Part shown: positions 1-8,647 of the stretch, piece by piece
Numbering within the stretch: position 1 is the first letter of the stretch
How the letters are laid out: each line of letters begins with the position of its first letter
DNA from: Streptomyces tubercidicus
GTDB lineage: Bacteria > Actinomycetota > Actinomycetes > Streptomycetales > Streptomycetaceae
Assembly (NCBI RefSeq): GCF_027497495.1
Contig: NZ_CP114205.1
Span: forward strand, 3,906,001 to 3,970,000
Length of the DNA stretch: 64,000 nt
Direction: 5' to 3'
Translations under genes and position numbers: made by a program
Notes under the pieces: generated by a model
What the model saw: the letters and a program-made list of their open reading frames with translations, nothing else
Told to the model about the DNA's origin: nothing
Database searches by the model: none

Positions 1-119
1 TAAGTCGAGGCTGTGACTGTCCCCTCATCCTTTATGCCGGACAAAACCGGCGCATCCCCTGTTCCGCACGTCGGGTATGTGCCCGGCGCCTCCTCGGGGG
101 CGGATGGCACGATAACGCG

Positions 120-965
120 GTGACCTATGCCCGCCCCTCCCAGGACGCCCGTCCGGACCGTCCGACCATTTCCGTCATCGCCCATCGCGGTGCCTCCGAG
201 GACGCGCCGGAGCACACCCTCGCGGCCTACCGCAAGGCGATCGAGGACGGCGCGGACGCCCTGGAGTGCGATGTCCGGCTGACCGCGGACGGGCATCTGG
301 TCTGCGTGCACGACCGGCGGGTGAACCGCACGTCCAACGGGCGCGGCCCGGTCTCCGCCCTGGAGCTCGCCGATCTGGCCATGCTCGACTTCGGTTCCTG
401 GAAGGGCGAGGGGTTCGCGAACGAGGCACCGGACCGGCAGCACGAGGACCCCGAGCGGACCTCCGTACTGACGCTGGAGCGGCTGCTGGAGCTGGTCGCC
501 GACGCGGACCGCCGGGTCGAGCTGGCCATCGAGACCAAACACCCGACGCGCTGGGCCGGACAGGTGGAGGAGCGGCTGGTCGAGCTGCTGACCCGGTTCG
601 GGCACACCAATCCGGCGCTGCGTACGGACTGGACCCCTGCGGTCCGCGTCATGAGTTTCTCGGCGCGCTCACTGCACCGCGTACGGGCCGCGGCCCCCTG
701 CATCCCCGGCGTCTACCTGATGCAGTTCCTCACCCCGCGGCACCGGGACGGCCGGCTCCCGCCCGGCGTCGGCATCGCGGGCCCCGGGATACGCATCCTG
801 CGCTCGCACCCCGACTACGTCGCCAGGGCGCATCGCGCGGGCCATCGCGTCCACGTGTGGACCGTCAATGACACCGCCGATGTCGAGCTGTGCCAGGAAC
901 TGGGGGTGGATGCGGTGATTACGAATCGCCCCAAACAGGTACGAATCCAACTCGGCCTTGGCTAA
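120..965 (+). CDS. glycerophosphodiester phosphodiesterase (GDPD) family protein
   Basis: A 281-residue protein that probably hydrolyses glycerophosphodiesters to glycerol-3-phosphate and an alcohol. It has the GDPD TIM-barrel signature near the N-terminus: HRGASEDAPEHTL at about residue 22, then ALECDVRLTADGHLVCVHD at about 46-64, which carry the catalytic His pair and the metal-binding Glu/Asp. The family C-terminal strand VHVWTVND and the following VDAVITNRP are also present. No signal peptide is visible, so the enzyme is predicted cytoplasmic, like UgpQ and unlike secreted GlpQ. The start is GTG with no strong ribosome-binding site. It reads alone, with the next gene 53 bases downstream. 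Family assignment is secure; the substrate is inferred from the family. Confidence 0.9.
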   Translation: MTYARPSQDARPDRPTISVIAHRGASEDAPEHTLAAYRKAIEDGADALECDVRLTADGHLVCVHDRRVNRTSNGRGPVSALELADLAMLDFGSWKGEGFANEAPDRQHEDPERTSVLTLERLLELVADADRRVELAIETKHPTRWAGQVEERLVELLTRFGHTNPALRTDWTPAVRVMSFSARSLHRVRAAAPCIPGVYLMQFLTPRHRDGRLPPGVGIAGPGIRILRSHPDYVARAHRAGHRVHVWTVNDTADVELCQELGVDAVITNRPKQVRIQLGLG

Positions 966-1018
966 AGCTCATCACAGGGTGTGCACCGGCGCATTCGGCC
1001 CGTACGTGATCGTGCCCA

Positions 1019-1693
1019 ATGCGTCACCATGTGCCGCTTGGCCGGTTTCCGGTCCAGTCCATTGGGGCATTCATCCCGTGGCGTGGGGCAAAGGAGGTCT
1101 CGGGGGTGGCGTTGGTGGTGGCACAAGAGGTGCCGACGTCGTCGATCATGGCCGTACCCCATGGTCCCGTGGGCGTAGGCATGGCCAGGCGGCGCATGCG
1201 AGAAGAGCTGTTGGCAAGTGGAGTTCAGGACACAGTCGTCGATGACGCGGTCCTCATCCTTTCGGAGCTGCTGAGCAATTCGTGTCGCCATGCGCGTCCG
1301 ATATACGAAAACGGATCACCGGGCTCCGCAACGGCTGAGACGAACGACGCACCGGTGGCATCCGTCCGGGCGTCCTGGCGCATCGACGCACAGGGCAGAC
1401 TCACCGTCGCGGTCACGGACGGCGGCGGCCCGACCCGGCCCCTTCCGGCCACTCCGTCGATCACGGCGCGCGGCGGCCGCGGGCTGGCGATCATCCGCTC
1501 GCTCGCCAAGGACTGGGGCGTACACGACTCGGTCGTCGGCGAGGTGACGGTCTGGGCGGCGCTTTCGCTGCAAGGTGCATTTGCTACGCGCGTGGATCTG
1601 ACGCCCGATCTGCCGCCCTCGCTCACCAGGCGCGCGGGAGTGCGCACGGGGCGGCCGCTGCCGGGCTTCCCGGACTTCGACGATCTGCCGTAG
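1019..1693 (+). CDS. RsbW-like ATP-binding protein (anti-sigma regulatory type)
   Basis: A 224-residue GHKL ATPase-fold protein of the serine-kinase / anti-sigma family that is greatly expanded in Streptomyces. The N-box is ILSELLSNSCRHA (about residues 79-91), the G1 box is VTDGGGPTRP, and the G2 box is ARGGRGLAIIRSLA near the C-terminal third. There is no sensor, transmembrane or dimerisation domain, which fits a stand-alone kinase acting on an anti-sigma antagonist. The first 45 residues (MRHHVPLGRFPVQSIG...) precede the ATPase fold and have no recognised role. No partner sigma factor or STAS antagonist is adjacent, but a SpoIIE-type phosphatase lies 4 kb downstream and a second such ATPase lies at 9.6 kb. 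The target is unknown. Confidence 0.85.
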   Translation: MRHHVPLGRFPVQSIGAFIPWRGAKEVSGVALVVAQEVPTSSIMAVPHGPVGVGMARRRMREELLASGVQDTVVDDAVLILSELLSNSCRHARPIYENGSPGSATAETNDAPVASVRASWRIDAQGRLTVAVTDGGGPTRPLPATPSITARGGRGLAIIRSLAKDWGVHDSVVGEVTVWAALSLQGAFATRVDLTPDLPPSLTRRAGVRTGRPLPGFPDFDDLP

Positions 1694-1806
1694 CGGCACG
1701 GCGTGACACGGCCAGCGCGCGGCCGGGCGCGACCTCGTACGCAATCCTCTAGGCTCGCGCCGATACGCGTCCGTACGCCCAGGATCGACCAGGAGACACC
1801 GTCGCC

Positions 1807-2775
1807 ATGGCCAAGAAGCGCCGTCCCCAGCCCCAGGCCGCAGCATCGAAGATCAAGGACGGCGAGGTGCCGGTCGTCGGCGCCCGTGAGCCCTGCCCGT
1901 GCGGCTCCGGCCGCCGGTACAAGGCCTGTCACGGCCGACAGGCGGCGCACGCCGCCACCGAGCTGGTGCAGCGCCCCTTCGAGGGCCTGCCCGGTGAGTG
2001 CGACTGGGTGGCGCTGCGCGAGCTGGTGCCCGCCGCCACCGCCGAGTTGACGCTGAAGGGCGGTCTGCCCGAGGGCGTCCCGTCCGTGACGCTGGCGACC
2101 GTGCTGCCGATGGCCTGGCCCGCGCTGCGCCGCGACAACGGCGCGGTGATGCTCGGACTGCAGAACGACACCGCCTCCGGAGACCTCAGCCGCGACCTCG
2201 CCGACACCCTCCAGCGCGCGCTGGCCGCCGAGCCCGGCACCCCGGTCGCCGCCGGCCGCGCGGCGCCCGACGGTCCGCGACTGCAGGATCTGCTCGACCC
2301 GGACGCGGCCTTCGAGCCGGCCGTCCAGACCGGCTTCGAGTTCTGGGTGGAGAACGCCGAGAACGCCACCGGCGAGGTCGCCGCCTCCCTGGAGCGGGCC
2401 AACGCGGCGGCCATTCCCACCGCCCGGATTCCCGGCCTGGAGGGCGCCTACTGGTGCGAGGCCCCGGACAAGAACCACCTGCGCTGGGTCACCGGGCACC
2501 CCGAGGAGCAGCTGCTGGACGCGCTCGCCCGGCTGCACGCCGCGGGCGCCTCCTCGCTCGGTGAAGACACCCGCCTGGTGGGCTCGTTCCGCGCCCACGG
2601 GCTGGTCGTCCCGGTCTGGGACCTGCCCTCGTCGATGAGCGCCGAGGAGGTCGCCAAGCCCGCCGCGGCGTTCGCCGAGCGGCTGGCCGAGGCGCTCGCG
2701 GCGGACGCGCCGCTGACCCCGGAGGAGCGCCGGGCGCGCGGCGGGCTCACCAACCGCCAGATCACCCTGAGCTGA
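1807..2775 (+). CDS. DUF5926 family protein with N-terminal SEC-C motif
   Basis: A 322-residue actinobacterial protein whose N-terminus carries a SEC-C zinc-binding motif (PCPCGSGRRYKACHG, about residues 28-42) of the kind found at the C-terminus of SecA. The preceding residues MAKKRRPQPQ are basic. The remaining 270 residues are acidic/alanine rich with no catalytic motif that I recognise, and match the DUF5926 family from memory. ATG follows AGGAGA at 1789-1794, and a plausible -10 TAGGCT lies at 1750-1755. The SEC-C motif suggests a zinc-dependent interaction, possibly with ribosomes or secretion substrates, but the role is unknown. It stands alone and is followed by the hairpin at 2922-2961. 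Confidence 0.85.
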   Translation: MAKKRRPQPQAAASKIKDGEVPVVGAREPCPCGSGRRYKACHGRQAAHAATELVQRPFEGLPGECDWVALRELVPAATAELTLKGGLPEGVPSVTLATVLPMAWPALRRDNGAVMLGLQNDTASGDLSRDLADTLQRALAAEPGTPVAAGRAAPDGPRLQDLLDPDAAFEPAVQTGFEFWVENAENATGEVAASLERANAAAIPTARIPGLEGAYWCEAPDKNHLRWVTGHPEEQLLDALARLHAAGASSLGEDTRLVGSFRAHGLVVPVWDLPSSMSAEEVAKPAAAFAERLAEALAADAPLTPEERRARGGLTNRQITLS

Positions 2776-2921
2776 TCGGCCCGCCCGATCGTGCGGAACG
2801 GACGCCTCCGGGTACCTCAGACGTGACCCCTGTCACAACTCCCCGTACCTGCCGGTAAATAGGCGTCCGGAATTCCACGATCGAATTTGCGAACCGCCGA
2901 TCTCTTGTTACGGTTCTAAAA

Positions 2922-2961
2922 GCCCGGTCGCTGGTGCATCCCCCGTCGCCAGCGACCGGGC
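2922..2961 (+). ncRNA. strong hairpin: terminator or candidate small RNA with C-rich loop
   Basis: Perfect 13-bp inverted repeat GCCCGGTCGCTGG / CCAGCGACCGGGC (2922-2934 and 2949-2961) around a 14-base loop containing CCCCC. It lies 147 bases past DUF5926, far for a simple terminator and without a U tract. A promoter-like TTGCGA (2887-2892), 16-base spacer, TACGGT (2909-2914) would start transcription right at the hairpin. So it may be a short independent RNA. Identity is unproven. Confidence 0.4.
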
Positions 2962-3024
2962 GCTTCCATGCCCGGAGCCGGGTGTACCGCCCGGTCCGGT
3001 CCGGCCGTCCGCGGCCCGGTGCCG

Positions 3025-3636
3025 TCAGCGGCCCGAACTCCCGCCTCCCGCAGCCGCGTTGCTGCCCGAGCGCAGCAGCAGCCGCTCCCCCGCCGCATCC
3101 GAGAACTCCGCCACCGCGCCGTACGGCCCGCCGCTGCGCACGGTCGCCCCGGTCGGCGTCTCGCACAGGCCCGGCACGCCGGAGGCCGACACCGCGCAGT
3201 GCACCTGGACGGTCGTGCCGTCCGGCCGCAGCAGCGTCAGTACGGCGCGCAGCGGGGCGCCGGCGAGGTTGCGGTAGTACGTCCGCCCCCAGGTCAGCCC
3301 GTTCTCGGCGAGTACACAGGTCTGGGCCTCGATCCGCTGGGGAGCGGTGAGTTGAGGGCCGCAGCGGGAGGTACGGGCGGAGCGGGGCGGACGGGCGAGG
3401 GCGGCGGGGGAGCCGGTGGCGGTCCGGGGGCGGGCGGCGGCGGGGCTCATGCCCGTATTGGTGCCGCTATCGGTGCTGATGCCCCTTGGGGTCGTAGGGC
3501 TGTTTTCGGACATGCCGGGCGCCCCGGGAAGCGCGAGGTCGGCCGGACCGGCCATTGCGGCGCCCAGCGGTACGGCAACGGCCAGCACCACCACGCCGGC
3601 GAGACCGGTCATGCGGACTTTCTGCGCACGCTGCAT
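3025..3636 (-). CDS. small secreted protein of unknown function
   Basis: About 203 residues. The N-terminus MQRAQKVRMTGLAGVVVLAVAV followed by PLGAAMAG is a typical Sec signal peptide with a basic n-region, hydrophobic core and likely cleavage after a small residue. The mature part starts with a Pro/Thr/Ser/Arg-rich linker (about 60 residues) and continues with a compact domain containing four Cys (CGPQ, CVLAENG, VHCAVS, GLCETP), consistent with two extracytoplasmic disulfides. The motif LTWGRTYYRNLAG in the middle is distinctive, but I do not recognise the family. ATG was chosen because AGGTGG lies 5 bases upstream; a GTG three codons earlier is possible. Stop codons and the downstream side face the hairpin region. 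Confidence 0.7.
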   Translation of the reverse strand: MQRAQKVRMTGLAGVVVLAVAVPLGAAMAGPADLALPGAPGMSENSPTTPRGISTDSGTNTGMSPAAARPRTATGSPAALARPPRSARTSRCGPQLTAPQRIEAQTCVLAENGLTWGRTYYRNLAGAPLRAVLTLLRPDGTTVQVHCAVSASGVPGLCETPTGATVRSGGPYGAVAEFSDAAGERLLLRSGSNAAAGGGSSGR

Positions 3637-3842
3637 GGGCCCCACCTGCGATTGAGATGCCGCTGACGACGGCTTGACGGTGGGCCGAACTTATCGGGCG
3701 GCGGGGGTGCCCCCGGACACCCGGACGCCCATTCCCCGTAGTTGTCCGGGCCGGTCACACCCGAACGGGTGATCCGCCCGCGCGTTGTTCCCCCTTTTTC
3801 CGCCGGGCGGACGGGACGGGCGCGCGGGCCGTACCGCGGGCG

Positions 3843-4553
3843 TCAGTACGCGAGCCGGCTGCCGCCGTCGGGGGTGCCGGTGCTCGCCGTGACCAGGGCG
3901 TCCACGATCGTGGCCACCTTCGGCAGCCAGGGCGCGGCCGGACCGGCGAGCGGCGGCCGCTCCCAGCGGACCCGGCCCGCGGCGATCTGGGAGGGCGGAA
4001 GCACCAGATAGCCGCCCTCCCCGTGGAACCGCAGCGAGCTGGGCACCCAGTCCTGGGAGTGCAGCAGCTCACCCAACTCCGCGAGGTCGTACGGCGATAC
4101 GAGCAGCGACCAGCGGGTGGGCGTCGCCACCACGGGGCCGAGGCGTACGCCGAAGTGGTCCAGGGCCGCCAGGGCGCGGGCACCGGCGACGGCGGGCAGG
4201 CTCACCGCGCAGGGCGCACGGCCGCCGGTGGCCAGCACGATCGGGGCGTCGGGGCGGTTCGCCCACCACCAGCGCACCATCCGGGCATCGGTCGTGGCCG
4301 CCAGCAGACCGGGGTCGAAGGGGTGCGCGCCGGGCACCACGCATTCGGGGTCGGGGCAGCTGCACCGGCGGCCGGTCCGCTCGCCGAGGCCGAGCCGGGC
4401 ACCGGCCTGCTGCCGGCCGGCGGGCCTGATCCCCACACCGGGAAGTACGGGCCACTGCCACTCGGTGGCGCAGTGGAGCGCCGCACCGAGCAGCGCCGAC
4501 CTTCCGCCGCGCCGGAACAGGAGCTTGCGTCGCCTTCCGAGGATCTCGCGCAT
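3843..4553 (-). CDS. bifunctional DNA primase/polymerase (Prim-Pol) domain protein
   Basis: About 236 residues, matching the stand-alone Prim-Pol N-terminal domain proteins of Streptomyces. The features I use are ALHCATEWQWPVLPG at the start, the Cys cluster CSCPDPECVVPGAHP (residues about 66-80), and RMVRWWWANRPDAPIVLATGG, which are typical of this family's N-terminal half. No helicase domain follows, so it is not a full replicative primase-helicase. The catalytic acidic residues of true Prim-Pols are not obvious here, so enzymatic activity is uncertain. ATG (MREILGRRRK) is preceded by AAAGGAA at a normal distance; an upstream in-frame ATG is less likely. It is monocistronic and reads leftwards. 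Confidence 0.75.
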   Translation of the reverse strand: MREILGRRRKLLFRRGGRSALLGAALHCATEWQWPVLPGVGIRPAGRQQAGARLGLGERTGRRCSCPDPECVVPGAHPFDPGLLAATTDARMVRWWWANRPDAPIVLATGGRAPCAVSLPAVAGARALAALDHFGVRLGPVVATPTRWSLLVSPYDLAELGELLHSQDWVPSSLRFHGEGGYLVLPPSQIAAGRVRWERPPLAGPAAPWLPKVATIVDALVTASTGTPDGGSRLAY

Positions 4554-5108
4554 GAGCGCTCGTTCCTTTCCGTTAACGCCGAGGGCTTCGTCCATCGCAC
4601 TACATGGCTCTTCTTGCCGGTTCGCCGTTGTCCGTGCCGTGCCGCTTCATGCCGTGGTGGGGCGTTTCCTGCGGCCCGGCCGTGCAACCCGGGGTCGATC
4701 GCATCTCGATCACGCCACGTGGATCACTGACCGCGTGTACAAGGCAGCGCATCACGCCGTACGCCGAGCGTGGAACATGGCGGGGGGTGGCGCGCGCCTG
4801 GCGATTGCGCCTCCGTGGTGCAGCCCCCGCCTCTTGGGGGTGCGTCGCGGTCGTCGCCTGATTAGACGCCGGTGTCCGCCGGAGAGTTCCGGTGCGGCCC
4901 CAACTGGCCCCGCACCTTTCCGAGTACGTACCCGCCACTGTGGTGATGACGCGCTGCTGATCGCCGTCAGTCGACCTCAAATTGACGCTTGGGGGGCTTT
5001 TTTCAGGCCAATCTGACAGACCTCGCTGACACCACAAACCCCATAGGGAGAGTGCTGGACATCACATCGTTGATGCGTGTACATGTGGAGCACTGATAGC
5101 GGAGCAGC
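4554..5108. other. intergenic region without recognised gene
   Basis: About 555 bases between the divergent Prim-Pol and phosphatase genes. I find no convincing coding frame, tRNA or riboswitch. The right-hand part (about 4960-5108) is clearly less GC-rich than the neighbourhood and holds TTGACG at 4982-4987 and the stretch CCCCATAGGGAGAGT near 5040, which may be promoter elements for the small frame and phosphatase downstream. Confidence 0.5.
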
Positions 5109-5252
5109 ATGACATGGGGGTTTGCGATGCTATTGAGGACCTTGAGTGGCCAACCGCACCGCCCAACATCACTCAACAAAATGCCGCACTCCCTACCAAA
5201 AAGCGGCCTGACCTGGGTCATCATCGGGCGCAACGAGAGACGCCAACCATGA
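5109..5252 (+). CDS. candidate 47-residue upstream peptide overlapping the phosphatase start
   Basis: An ATG frame of 47 codons beginning MTWGFAMLLRTLSG and ending RNERRQP. It has GGAG five bases before its ATG, and its TGA overlaps the ATG of the next gene in the arrangement ATGA, a hallmark of translational coupling. The downstream phosphatase start itself has only a weak GAGAG upstream, so ribosomes re-initiating from this frame would explain its translation. Base composition is less GC-rich than true genes nearby and third positions are not strongly G/C, so this could be a leader frame rather than a functional protein. I do not recognise a family. Coding status rests only on the overlap and the ribosome-binding site. 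Confidence 0.45.
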   Translation: MTWGFAMLLRTLSGQPHRPTSLNKMPHSLPKSGLTWVIIGRNERRQP

Positions 5253-6892
5253 CCGCCCCGCACGTTCCGAAAGTGGCTGGAATCGAACCAGCCCTTCCCG
5301 CCCCCACGCACACTGTCGACCCGCGCGTGGGGAACACCCCCGCGAGCCCCACCGCCGGCACCCCGTCCGGCGGCTCGCCCGCCACCCTTCCGGGCGCCCC
5401 TCGGGACACCGCACCCGACGCCGCGTCAGCCCCCGCCCCCGGCGACGCCCCCGACCTCTCCGCCGTCGACCAACTCGCCGCCGTGCAGGACCGGCTGGCC
5501 GGCTGGATCTCCGACCTCAGCACCCTGCACGACCTGACCGAACAGCTGGCGCGCACCCGCACGCTGGAGGACGCCCTCCACGAGCTGCTGCGCGCCGGCG
5601 CCTCCCTGGTCGGTGCGCGGCGCGGGCTGGTCGTCCTCGCCCCGGCCGACGGCTACGGCCCGGAGACCACCATCGGCCTCGGCCTCGGCCACGCCGATAT
5701 CGGCACCATCGAAACCATCCCGCGCCGCGCCCTGTCGTACGCGCGGATACTGGACGGCCTCCCGGAGCCGGGCGCCGGTGGCGACGGCACCCGGCCCGCG
5801 GCCGGCGACGCGGGCCGTCCCCCCGGCGCCCGCGGCGCGGCGGCGGCCGGACCGTGCACCGAGATCTCCGAACCCGACATCCCCGGTGAGAAGGGGCTCG
5901 ACCCGCGCCTGCGGGAGGTCGCGGCCCGGCTCGGGTACGCCGCCAGTTACGCCATCCCGCTTACCGCCGACCCCATCGGCAGGACCGGCGCCGCGGTCTG
6001 GCTCTACGACGAACCGGCCGAGCCCACCGAACGGCAACGCCATCTCATCGGCCTCTACCGGGCGCACGCCGCCGAACACCTCGCCCGCCTCCTGGAGCTG
6101 CACCGCAGCCGGCAGGCCGTACGGATCCTCCGTGAGGAGCTGCTGCCGCACCGGCTGCCGCGGGTCCCCGGCGTCCGCCTCGCGGTGCGGCACAGCAGCG
6201 GGCCGCGCGGTGGCGGCGACTGGTACGACGCGCTGCCGCTGCCGGACGGCGCACTGGGGCTGGCCATCGGTTCGGTGACCGGCTCCGGGCCGAGCGCGGT
6301 GGCGGCCATGGGGCGGCTGCGGGCGTCGCTGCGCGCCTATGCCGTCATGGAGGGCGAGGATCCGGTCGCGGTCCTCTCCGACCTCGAACTGCTGCTGCGG
6401 CTGACCGAACCGGCCCGCAGCGCCACCGCGCTGTTCGCCTTCACCGAGCCGCCGCCCGGCGCGCCCGGCGGGCCGCCCGCGCCCCCGATGCCGGGCGGTA
6501 TCACCGACCCGTTCGCCCGCAAGATCGTCCTGGCGGGGGCCGGCCACTGCCCGCCGCTGATCCTCGGTGATCTGCGGACCGAGTACGTGGAGACCTCGCT
6601 GTCCGCGCCGCTGGGCATGCTGGCCTGCTGGGAAGCGCCGAGCGTGGAGATCGAACCGGCCCGCGGCGAGACCCTGCTGCTCTACAGCGACGGGCTGCTG
6701 CACCGCACCGGCGAGCCCATGGACCGCGCCTTCACCCGGCTGCACGCCGCCGCCGCGGGCGTCCCCCGGGCCGCGCGGCACGATCCCGAGGCGGTCGTCG
6801 ACCACATCGTGCGCACGATGCTGCCGCAGGGTCTGGACGATCCGGCGTCTAAGGAGGACGTCGTGCTGCTCGCGGCGTACTTCGAGGAGTAG
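5249..6892 (+). CDS. SpoIIE/RsbU-type PP2C phosphatase with GAF-like sensor region
   Basis: A 547-residue predicted serine phosphatase, counted from the ATG at 5249 (MTAPHVPKVAG). Residues 1-75 are a Pro/Ala/Thr-rich linker. About 85-285 form a GAF-like sensory region starting LAGWISDLSTLHDLTEQLAR and ending in a helix running into AVRILREELLPHRLP. The PP2C_SIG domain follows: GGGDWYD at 321-327, LLLYSDGLLHR with Asp481, and EDVVLLAAYF at the C-terminus with Asp537. The motif normally read as IGDVxGxG is IGSVTGSG here, so the Asp at position 342 is Ser; that residue normally binds a catalytic metal. A Gly/Pro-rich insertion (about 415-430) is also unusual. Family members dephosphorylate STAS anti-sigma antagonists; the partner here is unknown. 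Confidence 0.85.
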   Translation: MTAPHVPKVAGIEPALPAPTHTVDPRVGNTPASPTAGTPSGGSPATLPGAPRDTAPDAASAPAPGDAPDLSAVDQLAAVQDRLAGWISDLSTLHDLTEQLARTRTLEDALHELLRAGASLVGARRGLVVLAPADGYGPETTIGLGLGHADIGTIETIPRRALSYARILDGLPEPGAGGDGTRPAAGDAGRPPGARGAAAAGPCTEISEPDIPGEKGLDPRLREVAARLGYAASYAIPLTADPIGRTGAAVWLYDEPAEPTERQRHLIGLYRAHAAEHLARLLELHRSRQAVRILREELLPHRLPRVPGVRLAVRHSSGPRGGGDWYDALPLPDGALGLAIGSVTGSGPSAVAAMGRLRASLRAYAVMEGEDPVAVLSDLELLLRLTEPARSATALFAFTEPPPGAPGGPPAPPMPGGITDPFARKIVLAGAGHCPPLILGDLRTEYVETSLSAPLGMLACWEAPSVEIEPARGETLLLYSDGLLHRTGEPMDRAFTRLHAAAAGVPRAARHDPEAVVDHIVRTMLPQGLDDPASKEDVVLLAAYFEE

Positions 6893-6906
6893 CCCCCGGT
6901 CCGGCG

Positions 6907-6959
6907 GCTCAGGGCCGGTCCGGCGGCCCCCGGCCCTGGTTGCGGGGCCGGCCCTGAGC
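6907..6959 (+). terminator. hairpin after the SpoIIE-type phosphatase
   Basis: Inverted repeat GCTCAGGGCCGG (6907-6918) and CCGGCCCTGAGC (6948-6959), 12 perfect pairs, starting 15 bases after the stop codon. There is no U tract, as is usual in Streptomyces. Likely transcription terminator. Confidence 0.55.
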
Positions 6960-7153
6960 ACGCCACTACGGCGGAGGTCCGGGAAGCGGATCTGCCGCCG
7001 CGCCCCGCCGGCCGCCGGTCACGTCCCGCCCGTACGCGCCGGGCGTCATGCCTCCTTTGGCCGGAGTGCCGGAGAGGTCACACCTTCCGGCCCCTGGACC
7101 GTTTTCGATCCGCACATACGATGGAATGCGGTTCAGTCTTTCAAGGAGGCATG

Positions 7154-8614
7154 GTGACCGACGCGCTCACTCCGGAGACCCCGGACGAGGACGAGCAGCC
7201 GATCAAGCAGCGCAAGAACGGCCTTTACCCGGGCGTCTCGGACGAGCTCGCGGAGAACATGAAGAGCGGCTGGGCCGACACCGAGCTGCGCGATCTGCAG
7301 CCGATCGAGCAGGCCCCGAACGCCGCCCGGCGCCGGGCGGCGCTGTCCGCGCGCTTCCCCGGTGAGCGCCTGGTGATCCCGGCGGGCAACCTGAAGACCC
7401 GCTCGAACGACACCGAGTACCAGTTCCGCGCCTCGACGGAGTACGTCTACCTCACCGGCGACCAGACCGACGACAGCGTCCTGGTCCTGGAGCCGACGGG
7501 CGACACCCACGAGGCGACGATCCACCGGCTGCCCCGCTCCAACCGCGAGAACGGCGAGTTCTGGCTCAACGGCATGGGCGAGCTGTGGGTCGGCCGGCGC
7601 CACAGCCTCCAGGAGGCCGAGGCTCTGCTGGGCGTCCCCTGCAAGGACGTCCGTGAGCTGGCCGACGCGCTCAAGGAGGCCACCGGCCCGGTCCGTGTGG
7701 TGCGCGGCCACGACGCCGGTATCGAGGCCGCGCTGACCGACAAGGTCACCGCCGAGCGGGACGAGGAGCTGCGCGTCTGTCTCTCCGAAGCGCGCGCGGT
7801 GAAGGACGAGTTCGAGATCGGCGAACTGCAGAAGGCCGTCGACTCGACGGTGCGCGGTTTCGAGGACGTCGTGAAGGTCCTGGACAAGGCCGAGGCGACC
7901 AGCGAGCGCTACATCGAAGGAACGTTCTTCCTGCGCGCCCGCGTCGAGGGCAACGACATCGGCTACGGCTCGATCTGCGCCGCCGGCCCGCACGCCACCA
8001 CCCTGCACTGGGTCCGCAACAACGGCGAGGTCCGCTCCGGCGAACTGCTCCTGCTGGACGCCGGTGTGGAGACCCACACCCTCTACACCGCGGATGTCAC
8101 CCGCACCCTGCCGGTCAACGGCCGCTACACCGATCTCCAGCGCACGATCTACGACGCGGTCTACGAGGCCCAGGAGGCGGGCATCGCGGCGGTCAAGCCG
8201 GGTGCGGCCTACCGCGACTTCCATGACGCGGCGCAGCGGGTGCTCACCGAGAAGCTGGTCGAGTGGGGCCTGGTCGAGGGCCCGGTCGAGCGGGTGCTGG
8301 AGCTGGGCCTGCAGCGCCGCTGGACCCTGCACGGCACCGGCCACATGCTCGGCCTCGACGTCCACGACTGCGCCGCGGCCCGCACCGAGCACTACGTCAA
8401 CGGCACGCTGGAGCCCGGCATGGTGCTGACCGTGGAGCCCGGACTGTACTTCCAGGCGGACGATCTGACGGTCCCTGAGGAGTACCGGGGCATCGGCGTC
8501 CGCATCGAGGACGACATCCTCGTGACGGCCGACGGCAACCGGAACCTGTCGGCCGGGCTGCCGCGGCGGTCGGACGAGGTCGAGACCTGGATGGCCGGGC
8601 TGCTCGGCAAGTAG
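7154..8614 (+). CDS. pepP: Xaa-Pro aminopeptidase (aminopeptidase P, M24B)
   Basis: About 486 residues. It removes N-terminal residues from peptides with proline in second position, using a dinuclear metal site. The N-terminal domain contains LVIPAGNLKTRSNDTEYQFR and the STEYVYLTGD motif typical of the AMP_N domain. The C-terminal pita-bread fold shows the metal ligands: LLLLDAGVETHTLYTADVTRT (two Asp), LHGTGHMLGLDVHD (His), VLTVEPGLYFQ (Glu) and GIGVRIEDDILV (Glu). AAGGAGG at 7143-7149 lies four bases before GTG 7154 and only one before ATG 7151, so I place the start at GTG. Length and all ligands are normal. A longer reading from 7121 would run through the ribosome-binding site and is rejected. 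Confidence 0.92.
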   Translation: MTDALTPETPDEDEQPIKQRKNGLYPGVSDELAENMKSGWADTELRDLQPIEQAPNAARRRAALSARFPGERLVIPAGNLKTRSNDTEYQFRASTEYVYLTGDQTDDSVLVLEPTGDTHEATIHRLPRSNRENGEFWLNGMGELWVGRRHSLQEAEALLGVPCKDVRELADALKEATGPVRVVRGHDAGIEAALTDKVTAERDEELRVCLSEARAVKDEFEIGELQKAVDSTVRGFEDVVKVLDKAEATSERYIEGTFFLRARVEGNDIGYGSICAAGPHATTLHWVRNNGEVRSGELLLLDAGVETHTLYTADVTRTLPVNGRYTDLQRTIYDAVYEAQEAGIAAVKPGAAYRDFHDAAQRVLTEKLVEWGLVEGPVERVLELGLQRRWTLHGTGHMLGLDVHDCAAARTEHYVNGTLEPGMVLTVEPGLYFQADDLTVPEEYRGIGVRIEDDILVTADGNRNLSAGLPRRSDEVETWMAGLLGK

Positions 8615-8647
8615 CAGCGCGGAACGCCGTATACGCCTCCCGGTGGA

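Noticed and set aside
5262..5302. A perfect tRNA T-arm look-alike (GCTGG TTCGATT CCAGC) on the minus strand inside the phosphatase gene
   Set aside because: No matching acceptor stem, anticodon arm or D-arm could be found 50-60 bases away, and the top strand reads as the normal N-terminus of the protein (VAGIEPALP).
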